Shown here piece by piece: positions 27,237-35,648 of a stretch of DNA of 64,000 nucleotides. This DNA is from Bacillus_BD sp963765265 (GTDB lineage: Bacteria > Bacillota > Bacilli > Bacillales > Cytobacillaceae). Each line of letters opens with the position of its first letter. Position 1 is the stretch's first letter. The stretch is from assembly GCA_963765265.1 (NCBI GenBank), contig CAVXVN010000017.1:1-64000 (forward strand). The letters are read 5' to 3'. The notes beneath the pieces were generated by a model that was not told where the DNA came from, did no database searches, and was given only the letters and a program-made list of their open reading frames with translations. A program made the position numbers and the translations under genes.

Positions 27237-27710
27237 ATGACTGAGATAAGAAGGGCAGAAATATCAGATATAGAACATCTATTCAAACTAATTAACGTTT
27301 ATGCAGAACAGGAAATCGTTTTACCAAGATCAAAAGAATCTCTTTATCAAAGTATTTCTTCAATTTTTGTAGCAATTGTTGAGGGGAAAGTAGTTGGTAC
27401 TGGCAGTTTAGCCATTTTAGATAAAGAATTAGCAGAGGTTCGTACGTTAATCGTGGATCCTACTATGGAGAAGAAGGGGATAGGAAAACTTCTTGTTCAA
27501 AGGATTATTGAAGAAACAAAAAGATTAGGCATTGATAAGTTAATTACTTTAACCTATCAAGCAGATTTTTTTAAAAAGTGTGGATTTGAAATAACGGTAA
27601 AGGATAATATGCCACAAAAAGTATGGAAAGACTGCATTAACTGTCCAAAGTTGCATCAATGTGACGAAATTGCCATGATAATATATGTAAATGAAAAGAT
27701 TATTTCCTAA
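27237..27710 (+). CDS. GNAT N-acetyltransferase (ArgA-like)
   Basis: 157 residues. ATG 27237 is preferred because AAGGATGATG lies 8-10 nt before it. The GNAT core is clear: IRRAEISDIEHLFKLI start, VGTGSLAILDKELAEVRTLIVDP (motifs C/D) and KKGIGKLLVQRIIEE, the Q/R-x-x-G-x-G/A acetyl-CoA loop. The end, VWKDCINCPKLHQCDEIAM, has a C-x2-C...C set found in short N-acetylglutamate-synthase-like proteins. Substrate is probably an amino acid; arginine synthesis is a possibility, not shown by context. Confidence 0.75.
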   Translation: MTEIRRAEISDIEHLFKLINVYAEQEIVLPRSKESLYQSISSIFVAIVEGKVVGTGSLAILDKELAEVRTLIVDPTMEKKGIGKLLVQRIIEETKRLGIDKLITLTYQADFFKKCGFEITVKDNMPQKVWKDCINCPKLHQCDEIAMIIYVNEKIIS

Positions 27711-27730
27711 GTAGAAGAAGGGTAAGAAAA

Positions 27731-27767
27731 AAGCAAGGAAGGCTTAATGCTTCCTTGCTTTCGTTTT
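27731..27767. terminator. bidirectional terminator
   Basis: AAGCAAGGAAG (27731-27741) and CTTCCTTGCTT (27750-27760) form an 11-bp perfect stem between convergent genes, followed by TCGTTTT and, in reverse, by a T-rich run. Confidence 0.85.
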
Positions 27768-27777
27768 AAATCACAAT

Positions 27778-28710
27778 TTAAAGAGATTTCAGTGTATCTG
27801 TTAATACGGGCACAATTTGTTTTTTGCGTGATACGACACCTTTTAATAAAACCGTATTGTTATCAAGTTTTGAATTAAAAGCTGTTTCGACTGCATGTGT
27901 CATTTTACCAAGTGCAAGTCCAACAGAATCGTTTGTTAATATGTCTGTAACAACAAATAAGAATAAATCAAGCTGTCTGTCAGAAATTTGCTTCGTAAGA
28001 GATTCTTCAATTTCCTTTTGACGTGAGAGAACGTCATTCGTATCAACTGCATTTACTTGCGCGATCACTACTTTGTAGTTCCCCATTTCAAATTCTTTTG
28101 CATCTAACGAAGTTAATTGGTCAATCGTTTTATCACTAAGATCAGCGCCAGCCTTTAACATGTTTAAACCATATTTTTCTGCATCCACGTTAGCGATTTC
28201 AGCTAATTCATGGGCAGCTGCAATATCTTGTTCTGTGCAAGTTGGGGATTTAAACAATAAAGAATCAGAAATAATGGCAGAAAGCATTAAACCAGCGATC
28301 TCTTTTTTTATTTCAACTCCGTTTTCTTTATAGAGCTTATTTAAAATGGTTGCTGTACATCCAACGGGTTCTGCACGGTAATATAGAGGATCACTCGTTT
28401 GAAAGTTGGCAATACGGTGATGGTCAATCACTTCAAGAATGCGAACTTCGTCAATATCATCTGCACTTTGCTGACGTTCGTTATGGTCTACTAAAATTAC
28501 TTGAGTAGATTCTGCCGCTACCTTTTCTACTAAACGTGGGACATTTACTTGAAAATGATTTAAAGCATATTGAGTTTCTCCATTAATTTCTCCAAGGCGA
28601 ATTGGTTCAGCATTTACGCCAAGTTCAGATTTCAAATTTGCATAAGCAATTGCAGAGCAAATTGTATCAGTGTCAGGATTTTTATGTCCAAAAATAAGTA
28701 CTTTTTCCAT
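27778..28710 (-). CDS. ppaC: manganese-dependent inorganic pyrophosphatase
   Basis: 310 residues; ATG follows AAGGAGC. Family II pyrophosphatase of the DHH superfamily: IFGHKNPDTDTICSA (metal ligands His and two Asp), ILVDHNERQQ, VIDHHRIANF (the DHH motif), and the C-terminal VSRKKQIVP that binds pyrophosphate. It hydrolyses PPi released by biosynthesis and needs Mn or Co. Monocistronic, with a shared terminator. The gap 28711-29015 upstream shows no gene. Confidence 0.95.
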   Translation of the reverse strand: MEKVLIFGHKNPDTDTICSAIAYANLKSELGVNAEPIRLGEINGETQYALNHFQVNVPRLVEKVAAESTQVILVDHNERQQSADDIDEVRILEVIDHHRIANFQTSDPLYYRAEPVGCTATILNKLYKENGVEIKKEIAGLMLSAIISDSLLFKSPTCTEQDIAAAHELAEIANVDAEKYGLNMLKAGADLSDKTIDQLTSLDAKEFEMGNYKVVIAQVNAVDTNDVLSRQKEIEESLTKQISDRQLDLFLFVVTDILTNDSVGLALGKMTHAVETAFNSKLDNNTVLLKGVVSRKKQIVPVLTDTLKSL

Positions 28711-29015
28711 ATTTGTGCTCCTTATATAATAAATAATTTAATCATGGAATTTCCACCATACATAAAATAAGAAATTTCACTTAATCAATATATTACCACA
28801 TTTTTGTTGAATAATAGTTATTTTTCTTACATATTTTTTCCCATTTCCTATTATATTAGTCCGGAATTTACGATAAACCATTTAATTGATTATCAATGAT
28901 ACGAAATAAAGTACATATTATTTGAATTAATTTGTTATAAAAGAGTAAGATAGAAAAAATCTTATTTACTTATTATGAGTATATTGTTAATTGGTTCCAA
29001 AAGGGAGGTTGAATT

Positions 29016-29541
29016 ATGAGAGATGTTTCATTAATTGATATTTATAATCATCGTATTGCACAGAAATACGTGAGTCGGTCTGGTTTCGTTCATGCTATTG
29101 CGGTTGCCTATCACGCTTTTCAATTTGCAAAGAAGCAAGGTATTGATGTAGATAGCGCCGCAAAAGCAGGTTTCCTACATGATATCGGGCATTATACATG
29201 GTATAAAGATGGGAATTGGGATTATGATTTGTATAAACAAAATGATATTCATGCGATTAAGGGAGCTGAAAGAGCTCATAAATTATTGATACGCCTTGGG
29301 GAAAATCCAATAAAAGCAAAGGAAATTGCTTTGGCTATATTATTCCATACAGATTCCTATTTTCCAGGTGGTGAAATTGTTAGAACGCCACTACAAGCCA
29401 TCATTAAACTAGCCGACGAAAAGGATGAAGAACCAGGAGGTAGCCATCATTATAGAAAAATGGACCAATAATCGTTTGTATCGGCTTTTAGAGCGTTTAG
29501 ATCAAAAAATTAATAGGGAATATTCAAAAAAGCGATCATAA
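29016..29541 (+). pseudogene. HD-domain hydrolase, one +1 frameshift
   Basis: The ATG follows GGGAGG. The first frame ends HHYRKMDQ at 29471. Dropping one A from the AAAAA run near 29456-29460 gives HHYRKWTNNRLYRLLERLDQ...YSKKRS and a stop at 29539-29541, about 174 residues (526 nt, 1 modulo 3). HD phosphohydrolase motifs are H in GFVHAIAVAYHA, AGFLHDIGHY, the later His in AILFHTDSYF, and the Asp in IKLADE. It likely acts on a nucleotide or related phosphate ester; the substrate is unknown. The rest is intact, so the break may be a sequencing error. Confidence 0.7.
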
Positions 29542-29642
29542 GTGTCTCAAGTGGGCACTTTTTTCTTTTTTATTACATCATATTCTATAAAATAAGAGAA
29601 TAGGTTTAATAATGTGCAATAAACATAAAGGAGGATGTCCTA

Positions 29643-30098
29643 ATGTGTTCTCATATACACAGAATGGAAGTAAATGCTCCCATTCCTATAGTTTGGAAGT
29701 TTGTAAGTTCTATAGATCGATGGGCTCCACTCGTACCGGGTTATATAGAACACGAGATTCTAAATGAAAATGAATCCATGTGGAAATTTAAAAGTGAACT
29801 TGGCATGATGAAGAAGATGATTCAGTTAAAAGTAGTAATCACGAATTGGTTAGAACCCAATAGGATAACCTTCGATTTGAAAAGCGTGAATGAAAAGTTG
29901 CATGGAAATGGATATTTTGAAGCTATTCATCTTTCCAACAATAAAACAAGTATGGCTGGGTTTATAGAGCTAACAGCATGTGGAACATGGGCAAAAATGG
30001 TTAATCCTTTATTAAAAACAAATATACCTATTATGACTGAAGAACTTACCAAGTCTGTCGGACATAAAATAGAGACATTAGAAAGAAATTTATACTGA
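29643..30098 (+). CDS. SRPBCC (CoxG-like) protein
   Basis: 151 residues from ATG 29643, eight nt after AAAGGAGGA. The fold pattern of the START/SRPBCC superfamily is visible: HRMEVNAPIPIVWKFVSSID at the start, WAPLVPGYIEHEIL, alternating strands, and a long C-terminal helix PIMTEELTKSVGHKIETLE. The best resemblance is to CoxG/carbon-monoxide-dehydrogenase-subunit-G-like proteins, which bind hydrophobic ligands. The ligand is unknown. No cox genes are near, so a stand-alone lipid or quinone binding role is possible. Confidence 0.65.
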   Translation: MCSHIHRMEVNAPIPIVWKFVSSIDRWAPLVPGYIEHEILNENESMWKFKSELGMMKKMIQLKVVITNWLEPNRITFDLKSVNEKLHGNGYFEAIHLSNNKTSMAGFIELTACGTWAKMVNPLLKTNIPIMTEELTKSVGHKIETLERNLY

Positions 30099-30401
30099 AA
30101 TATGAAAAAAGATGGATTAAAGTGGCATGTATTTGTCTACTTGTCTATCTTTTTTATTTTAATAAAACAAAAAATACATACTTTTTGAAAAAATGTTTTA
30201 TTTTTTTACTAAAAAATAGTTCACGTGAATTTTAAAATGTGTTATCCTAAACTCATAATTAGTATAACATATTTAAATACAATAATATTTTACTATTTGT
30301 GATGGTTAGTTAATGTATTTTACATATGGATAGCATCAATAAGGCTGTTGAAGTAAATAATATCTTTTATGAGTTTTTATGAAAAGGGTGTGAATATCAT
30401 A
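30099..30401. other. gap before ppsR
   Basis: Holds a long-loop hairpin with A6GATGGA/TCTATCT6 arms (about 30104-30158), probably the terminator of the SRPBCC gene, then an AT-rich promoter region. No gene seen. Confidence 0.5.
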
Positions 30402-31220
30402 TTGTCAGAAAGAGCAGTGGTTTATGTAGTATCGGATTCAGTTGGTGAAACGGCAGAATTTGTTGTAAAGGCAGTTGCCACTCAATTTAATGGTGGACAT
30501 GTGGATATTCGTCGCCATTCCTATACTGAAGATACAGAAGATATTGAGCATGTAATTCGGATGGCAAGGCAAAGTAATTCCATCATTGCTTACACGATTG
30601 TTATACCTGAGTTGAAGAATTATTTAGACAAACGAGCCAAAGAGGAGAAAGTACTGGCTGTTGATTTATTAAATCCACTCATGAATGCCTTTATGGAAAA
30701 ATTTAATAAAGAGCCTAATCATCAGCCAAAGTTATTAAGACAACTAGATGAAGAGTATTTTAGAAGAGTTGAAGCGATTGAATTTGCTGTAAAGTATGAC
30801 GATGGTCGTGATCCACGTGGTCTGTCACGAGCAGATATCGTATTGATTGGTGTATCACGTACATCCAAAACACCACTCTCCATGTATCTCGCACATCAAA
30901 GTTTTAAAGTAGCGAATGTCCCTTTAGTTCCAGAGGTTCCACCCCCTGATGAACTTTACACAATTCCGCGAAATAAATGTGTAGGTCTAATCATTACACC
31001 AGATAAATTAAATGAAATCCGTAAAGAGCGTCTAAAGTCGCTTGGGTTAAAATCGGAAGCGAATTATGCCAGTTTTGAAAGAATTCTTGAAGAGCTAGAA
31101 TATGCTGAAAAAATAATGAAACGGGTCGGTTGCCCGGTTATAAATGTTTCAAATAAAGCGATTGAAGAAACGGCAAGTTTAATAGTTGATGTTTTAAAAA
31201 GTGAGAGGAGAAGAAAATAA
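30402..31220 (+). CDS. ppsR: pyruvate, phosphate dikinase regulatory protein
   Basis: 272 residues if TTG 30402 is used, 11 nt after AAAGGGTG; upstream in-frame starts overlap that site. A bifunctional serine/threonine kinase and Pi-dependent phosphorylase that switches PpdK off (ADP-dependent) and on. The DUF299 signatures are YVVSDSVGETAEFVVKA near the start, the P-loop GVSRTSKTPLS at about 150, and PEVPPPDEL. Its stop overlaps the ppdK start (TAATG), so the pair is translationally coupled. Confidence 0.9.
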   Translation: MSERAVVYVVSDSVGETAEFVVKAVATQFNGGHVDIRRHSYTEDTEDIEHVIRMARQSNSIIAYTIVIPELKNYLDKRAKEEKVLAVDLLNPLMNAFMEKFNKEPNHQPKLLRQLDEEYFRRVEAIEFAVKYDDGRDPRGLSRADIVLIGVSRTSKTPLSMYLAHQSFKVANVPLVPEVPPPDELYTIPRNKCVGLIITPDKLNEIRKERLKSLGLKSEANYASFERILEELEYAEKIMKRVGCPVINVSNKAIEETASLIVDVLKSERRRK

Positions 31221-33892
31221 TGAAGAAATTTGTTTATTTATTTAATGAAGGAAACAGCGACATGAAGGAATTATTGGGTGGGAAAGGTGCCAATTTAGCA
31301 GAGATGACTAATATTGGACTTCCAGTTCCGTTTGGTTTTACCATTTCAACTCAAGCTTGTAACGATTACTATGAAGCGGGTAAAAGAATATCTGAAAATG
31401 TTGAAAAACAAATCTCAGATGCATTACAAACTTTAGAAGAAAATACGGGTAAAAAGCTTGGTGATCCAACGAATCCACTTTTAGTTTCAGTACGTTCAGG
31501 ATCTGTATTTTCAATGCCAGGAATGATGGATACGGTTTTAAATCTTGGTATGAATGATGAAACTGTTAAGGGAGTGGCCGAGTTAACAGGGAATCCACGC
31601 TTTGCCTATGACTCCTATCGTCGCTTTATTCAAATGTTTAGCAATGTAGTATTAGGAATTGATGGGTTTTATTTTGAACAATATTTAGAAGAAATAAGAG
31701 AGCAAAAAGGTTATCATGTTGATCCTGAATTGACCGCTGAAGATTGGCAGGAAGTGATCATTGGTTATAAGGAAATTGTTAAAAAACATACAAAAAATGA
31801 TTTTCCAGAAGAACCACAACAACAATTGTTTTTAGCTATTGATGCAGTATTTGATTCTTGGAATAATCAACGGGCCATTGTTTATCGTCGCTTAAATAAA
31901 ATACCTGATCACTTAGGAACAGCTGTGAACATTCAAAGTATGGTATTTGGTAATATGGGAGACGATTCTGGGACTGGGGTTGCGTTTACACGGAATCCAT
32001 CTACTGGAGAAAATATACTTTATGGAGAATATTTGATCAATGCTCAAGGGGAAGATGTGGTTGCAGGAATTCGAACACCACAACCCATTCATATTCTAGA
32101 AAAAGATATGCCAGAAGTATACAAAAAGTTTACTGCAACATGTGAATTACTTGAAAAGCACTATAAAGATATGCAAGATATTGAGTTTACCGTAGAGCGC
32201 GGAGAACTTTATATTTTACAAACTCGAACTGGAAAACGGACTGCTCAAGCAGCCATCCGTATTGCAGTAGAAATGGTTCAAGAAGGAATTATTGATAAAA
32301 AAACTGCGTTGCTACGTGTTGACCCAGAGCAATTAGATCAACTTCTTCACCGTCGTATCGATGATTCATATGAGCGTAAACAAATAGCAAAAGGGTTGCC
32401 AGCATCACCGGGTGCTGCAACTGGAGCGGTTGTGTTTGATGCCGATGAAGCAGAACAATTAGGAAATGATGGTAAAAAGGTTATTCTTGTTCGTTCAGAA
32501 ACAACTCCAGATGATATACATGGTATTGTTGCTGCACAGGCCATAGTAACGAGCCGTGGCGGAATGACAAGCCATGCAGCAGTAGTAGCAAGAGGTATGG
32601 GAAAAGCATGTATTTGTGGCTGTGAAGCGATCAAAATAGATTTCAAAGCAAATCAATTTACTGTTGGCGAAATAGTGGTTAAGTATGGGGATATCATTAC
32701 AATCGATGGCTCAACGGGTGAAGTGATGCTTGGGGAAATTCCAATGATTGATCCTGAGTTATCTGATGAGTTTCAAATTTTACTTTCTTGGGCAGATGAA
32801 ACAAGAAACCTAGGTGTTCGTGCGAATGCAGATACGCCTGTTGATGCAAGTAAAGCACTTGAGTTTGGTGCAGACGGAATCGGTTTGTGTCGTACTGAGC
32901 ATATGTTTATGGATCCAATAAGACTTCCAATCGTTCAAGATATGATTTTAGCTGAAAATTTGGAAGAACGTATGGAAGCACTTGATAAACTATTAATCAT
33001 GCAACAAAGTGATTTTGAAGGCATCTTTGAAGCTATGCAAGGTCATCCAGTTACTGTTCGTTTACTTGATCCACCAATGCACGAATTCTTACCAGACAAA
33101 GAAGAACTACTAATTGATGTAACAAAGTTACAAATCACATCACCTGGTTCAGAAGAATTGAAGGAAAAAGAATATCTTTTGAAAAAGGTAAATCAATTAG
33201 CAGAGATGAATCCAATGCTTGGTAGTCGTGGTTGTCGTTTAGGACTGCTTAATCCAGAAATATATGAAATGCAAGCGAAAGCCATTTTTAATGCCGTTGT
33301 TAAATTAATAGAAAAAGGAATTTCTGTGAAACCAGAAATTATGATTCCGCTTGTAGGCCATGTAAATGAACTTACAATCATGCGTAAACTTGTCATTGAT
33401 ATTGCAGATCAAATTAAAGTGGAAACAGGAATTGAGTTTGATTATTTAGTAGGAACGATGATTGAAATTCCTCGTGCAGCTCTTACTGCGGATCAAATTG
33501 CTGAAGAAGCGGACTTCTTCTCATTCGGAACAAACGATTTAACTCAGACTACTTTTGGATTTAGTCGTGACGATGCAGAAGGTAAGTTTTTACAAGCATA
33601 TATTGATAAAAAAGTACTTCCGGAAAATCCATTTGCTGTGCTTGACCAAGAAGGTGTAGGTAAATTAGTGGAAACAGGAGTTAAGCTAGGACGTTCAGTG
33701 AAACCGCAATTAAAAACAGGTATTTGCGGAGAGCATGGCGGTGAAAAGAGTTCAATTGAGTTCTGCTACAGAACAGGATTAGACTATGTTAGCTGTTCAC
33801 CATTTAGGGTACCATTAGCTCGACTTTCTGCAGCACAAGCAACCATCCGTTTTGGACAAAGAGAAGTATCAGTAGCAGTAACTTCAAAATAA
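31220..33892 (+). CDS. ppdK: pyruvate, phosphate dikinase
   Basis: 890 residues. It interconverts pyruvate + ATP + Pi and PEP + AMP + PPi. N-terminal ATP-grasp domain begins LLGGKGANLAEMTNIGLPVP. The phosphohistidine domain has GGMTSHAAVVARGMGKACICG with the catalytic His. The C-terminal PEP-utilising barrel has RTEHMF, EIPRAAL and SFGTNDLTQTTFGFSRDD, then the active-site Cys in GICGEHGG. Regulation by the coupled ppsR is expected. In Bacillaceae it may supply PEP for gluconeogenesis or run in glycolysis. A terminator follows at 33902-33934. Confidence 0.97.
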   Translation: MKKFVYLFNEGNSDMKELLGGKGANLAEMTNIGLPVPFGFTISTQACNDYYEAGKRISENVEKQISDALQTLEENTGKKLGDPTNPLLVSVRSGSVFSMPGMMDTVLNLGMNDETVKGVAELTGNPRFAYDSYRRFIQMFSNVVLGIDGFYFEQYLEEIREQKGYHVDPELTAEDWQEVIIGYKEIVKKHTKNDFPEEPQQQLFLAIDAVFDSWNNQRAIVYRRLNKIPDHLGTAVNIQSMVFGNMGDDSGTGVAFTRNPSTGENILYGEYLINAQGEDVVAGIRTPQPIHILEKDMPEVYKKFTATCELLEKHYKDMQDIEFTVERGELYILQTRTGKRTAQAAIRIAVEMVQEGIIDKKTALLRVDPEQLDQLLHRRIDDSYERKQIAKGLPASPGAATGAVVFDADEAEQLGNDGKKVILVRSETTPDDIHGIVAAQAIVTSRGGMTSHAAVVARGMGKACICGCEAIKIDFKANQFTVGEIVVKYGDIITIDGSTGEVMLGEIPMIDPELSDEFQILLSWADETRNLGVRANADTPVDASKALEFGADGIGLCRTEHMFMDPIRLPIVQDMILAENLEERMEALDKLLIMQQSDFEGIFEAMQGHPVTVRLLDPPMHEFLPDKEELLIDVTKLQITSPGSEELKEKEYLLKKVNQLAEMNPMLGSRGCRLGLLNPEIYEMQAKAIFNAVVKLIEKGISVKPEIMIPLVGHVNELTIMRKLVIDIADQIKVETGIEFDYLVGTMIEIPRAALTADQIAEEADFFSFGTNDLTQTTFGFSRDDAEGKFLQAYIDKKVLPENPFAVLDQEGVGKLVETGVKLGRSVKPQLKTGICGEHGGEKSSIEFCYRTGLDYVSCSPFRVPLARLSAAQATIRFGQREVSVAVTSK

Positions 33893-33901
33893 TTTAGAAA
33901 C

Positions 33902-33934
33902 GAGAGAGCAGGTTTAAATCATGCTCTCTTTTTT
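33902..33934 (+). terminator. terminator of ppsR-ppdK
   Basis: GAGAGCA (33904-33910) pairs with TGCTCTC (33922-33928), followed by T6. Confidence 0.75.
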
Positions 33935-34075
33935 CATGTTAAAATAATAAGAATTAAGTATTGAAATTCAACTATGTTTTAGCAAATTCTTGGGAGTAAT
34001 CTTTGCTCATTCAATTTAATCAATAGATGATATAATATGTACGAAGACTTAAGTTATATATAAAGGATGAAGAAA

Positions 34076-34585
34076 ATGAACATTAAAAGGTTAAGTGAAA
34101 TGCAAAAGGTGCTTGATGATCGGATTATTAAGGAGCACCAGCTAGAAGATAAAAATTTAGAAGAAAATAAAATTCTTGCTTTACTTGTAGAAATTAGTGA
34201 ATTGGCAAATGAAACACGATGTTTTAAGCATTGGAGTAAGAAAGGTCCTAGTGAAGAAAGTGTGATATTAGAAGAATATGTAGACTCTCTTCATTTTTTC
34301 TTAAGTATTGCAAATTATCATCAATATGATGTAGATCGATTGTATAGTCAGTTTTTAAGTGATTTTAATCCAAATGACACTCCCGAAACTCTTGTAACAG
34401 CATTTAAAGATATTATGACAAAAATCTTGAAAATGGAAGTGAAACCGGATCGCTACCACTATATTGATGCCTTTTCCGCTTACTTAACGATTGGAAACAT
34501 GCTTGGTTTCAGCTGGGAGAAAATTGAACAAGCCTATGTTAAAAAAAATGAAATCAACCATCATCGCCAAGACAATGGTTATTAA
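34076..34585 (+). CDS. dimeric dUTPase (MazG-like)
   Basis: 169 residues; ATG 34076 lies six nt after AAAGGATGA. It belongs to the all-alpha dUTPase_2/MazG group: metal-binding acidic residues in ALLVEISELANETRCFKHWSKKG and in VILEEYVDSLHFFLS are the E-x2-E and E-x2-D pairs. It hydrolyses dUTP (and dUDP) to dUMP, keeping uracil out of DNA. Monocistronic with a strong terminator. A trimeric dUTPase is not in this window. Confidence 0.85.
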   Translation: MNIKRLSEMQKVLDDRIIKEHQLEDKNLEENKILALLVEISELANETRCFKHWSKKGPSEESVILEEYVDSLHFFLSIANYHQYDVDRLYSQFLSDFNPNDTPETLVTAFKDIMTKILKMEVKPDRYHYIDAFSAYLTIGNMLGFSWEKIEQAYVKKNEINHHRQDNGY

Positions 34586-34612
34586 TAGCAGAACCATTCT
34601 ATAATAATCAAA

Positions 34613-34656
34613 TAGGGAATGACTATTTGAACCATGAATAGTCATTCCTTTTTTTG
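34613..34656 (+). terminator. strong terminator
   Basis: AGGGAATGACTATT and AATAGTCATTCCTTT form a long stem with a T7 tail after the dUTPase gene. Confidence 0.85.
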
Positions 34657-34706
34657 AGAAATAATCTGGTCTAGATAATGAATAAGATATAATAAGGGGA
34701 AATAGT

Positions 34707-35459
34707 ATGAAATTAGTATCATGGAATGTAAATGGAATCAGAGCATGTGTGAAGAAAGGTTTTTTAGATTATTTTCAAAAAGTGGATGCAGATATTTTCT
34801 GTATACAAGAAACAAAGCTGCAAGAAAATCAAATTGAACTTAACTTGGAAGGTTATCATCAGTTTTGGAATTATGCTGAACGAAAAGGATACTCGGGAAC
34901 TGCTGTCTTTACAAAGGAAAAACCATTGTCTGTTAGTTTTGGGATTGAATTAGATGTACCTGATAATGAAGGTCGAGTGATTACATTAGAATATGATGAA
35001 TTTTATTTAGTTAACGTATATACTCCTAATTCAAAACGTGATTTGACTCGGTTAGATTATCGGTTAATTTGGGAAGATGCTATGATCAAACATTTGGTAC
35101 ATTTAAACACATATAAGCCGGTTGTTTTTTGTGGTGATTTAAACGTTGCTCACAACGAGATTGATTTAAAAAATCCAAAACCAAACATCGGGAATTCTGG
35201 GTTCACATATGAAGAAAGAGGTAAAATGTCTGCTCTACTAGAAGAAGGATTTATTGATAGTTTCCGTTATTTTTACCCAGATCAAACGGGTGCGTATACT
35301 TGGTGGAGCTATATGAGTAAAGTTCGTGAACGGAATATTGGATGGCGGATTGACTATTTCATTGTTTCAGAAACATTTAAGGAACGATTAAAGGATGCCT
35401 ATATACATGCTGATATTTTAGGGAGTGACCATTGTCCAATTCTGTTAGAAATAAATTAA
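34707..35459 (+). CDS. exoA: exodeoxyribonuclease III / AP endonuclease
   Basis: 250 residues; ATG follows AAGGGG. It cuts DNA at abasic sites and has 3'-5' exonuclease activity in base-excision repair. Signatures: LVSWNVNGIRACVKKGF, FCIQETKL with the metal Glu, YSGTAVFTK, FCGDLNVAHNEIDLKNPK with catalytic Asp and Asn, and RIDYFIVS with DILGSDHCPI holding the catalytic Asp-His. It has the Bacillus ExoA length. A terminator follows (35468-35501). Confidence 0.95.
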   Translation: MKLVSWNVNGIRACVKKGFLDYFQKVDADIFCIQETKLQENQIELNLEGYHQFWNYAERKGYSGTAVFTKEKPLSVSFGIELDVPDNEGRVITLEYDEFYLVNVYTPNSKRDLTRLDYRLIWEDAMIKHLVHLNTYKPVVFCGDLNVAHNEIDLKNPKPNIGNSGFTYEERGKMSALLEEGFIDSFRYFYPDQTGAYTWWSYMSKVRERNIGWRIDYFIVSETFKERLKDAYIHADILGSDHCPILLEIN

Positions 35460-35467
35460 CGTCTAAT

Positions 35468-35501
35468 TCGGTATGGCAAAATATCCATGCCGCTTTTTTT
35501 A
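35468..35501 (+). terminator. terminator after exoA
   Basis: CGGTATGG pairs with CCATGCCG (one T-G pair) and T7 follows. Confidence 0.75.
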
Positions 35502-35648
35502 TTTCTGCTAAGTTTATGAAAACTTTTCTAGACTAAGATCATAATAAGGATAGTCAGGTTTGACAATTTAGAACTAATGTTCTATATTGAATGAAAGAAA
35601 ATGAAGGTTAATACCATTCAAGCTTCACTCGTAAAAGGGGCTCATAAA

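Noticed and set aside
32347..32646. 99-codon minus-strand frame inside ppdK
   Set aside because: Antisense shadow of a well-conserved gene.
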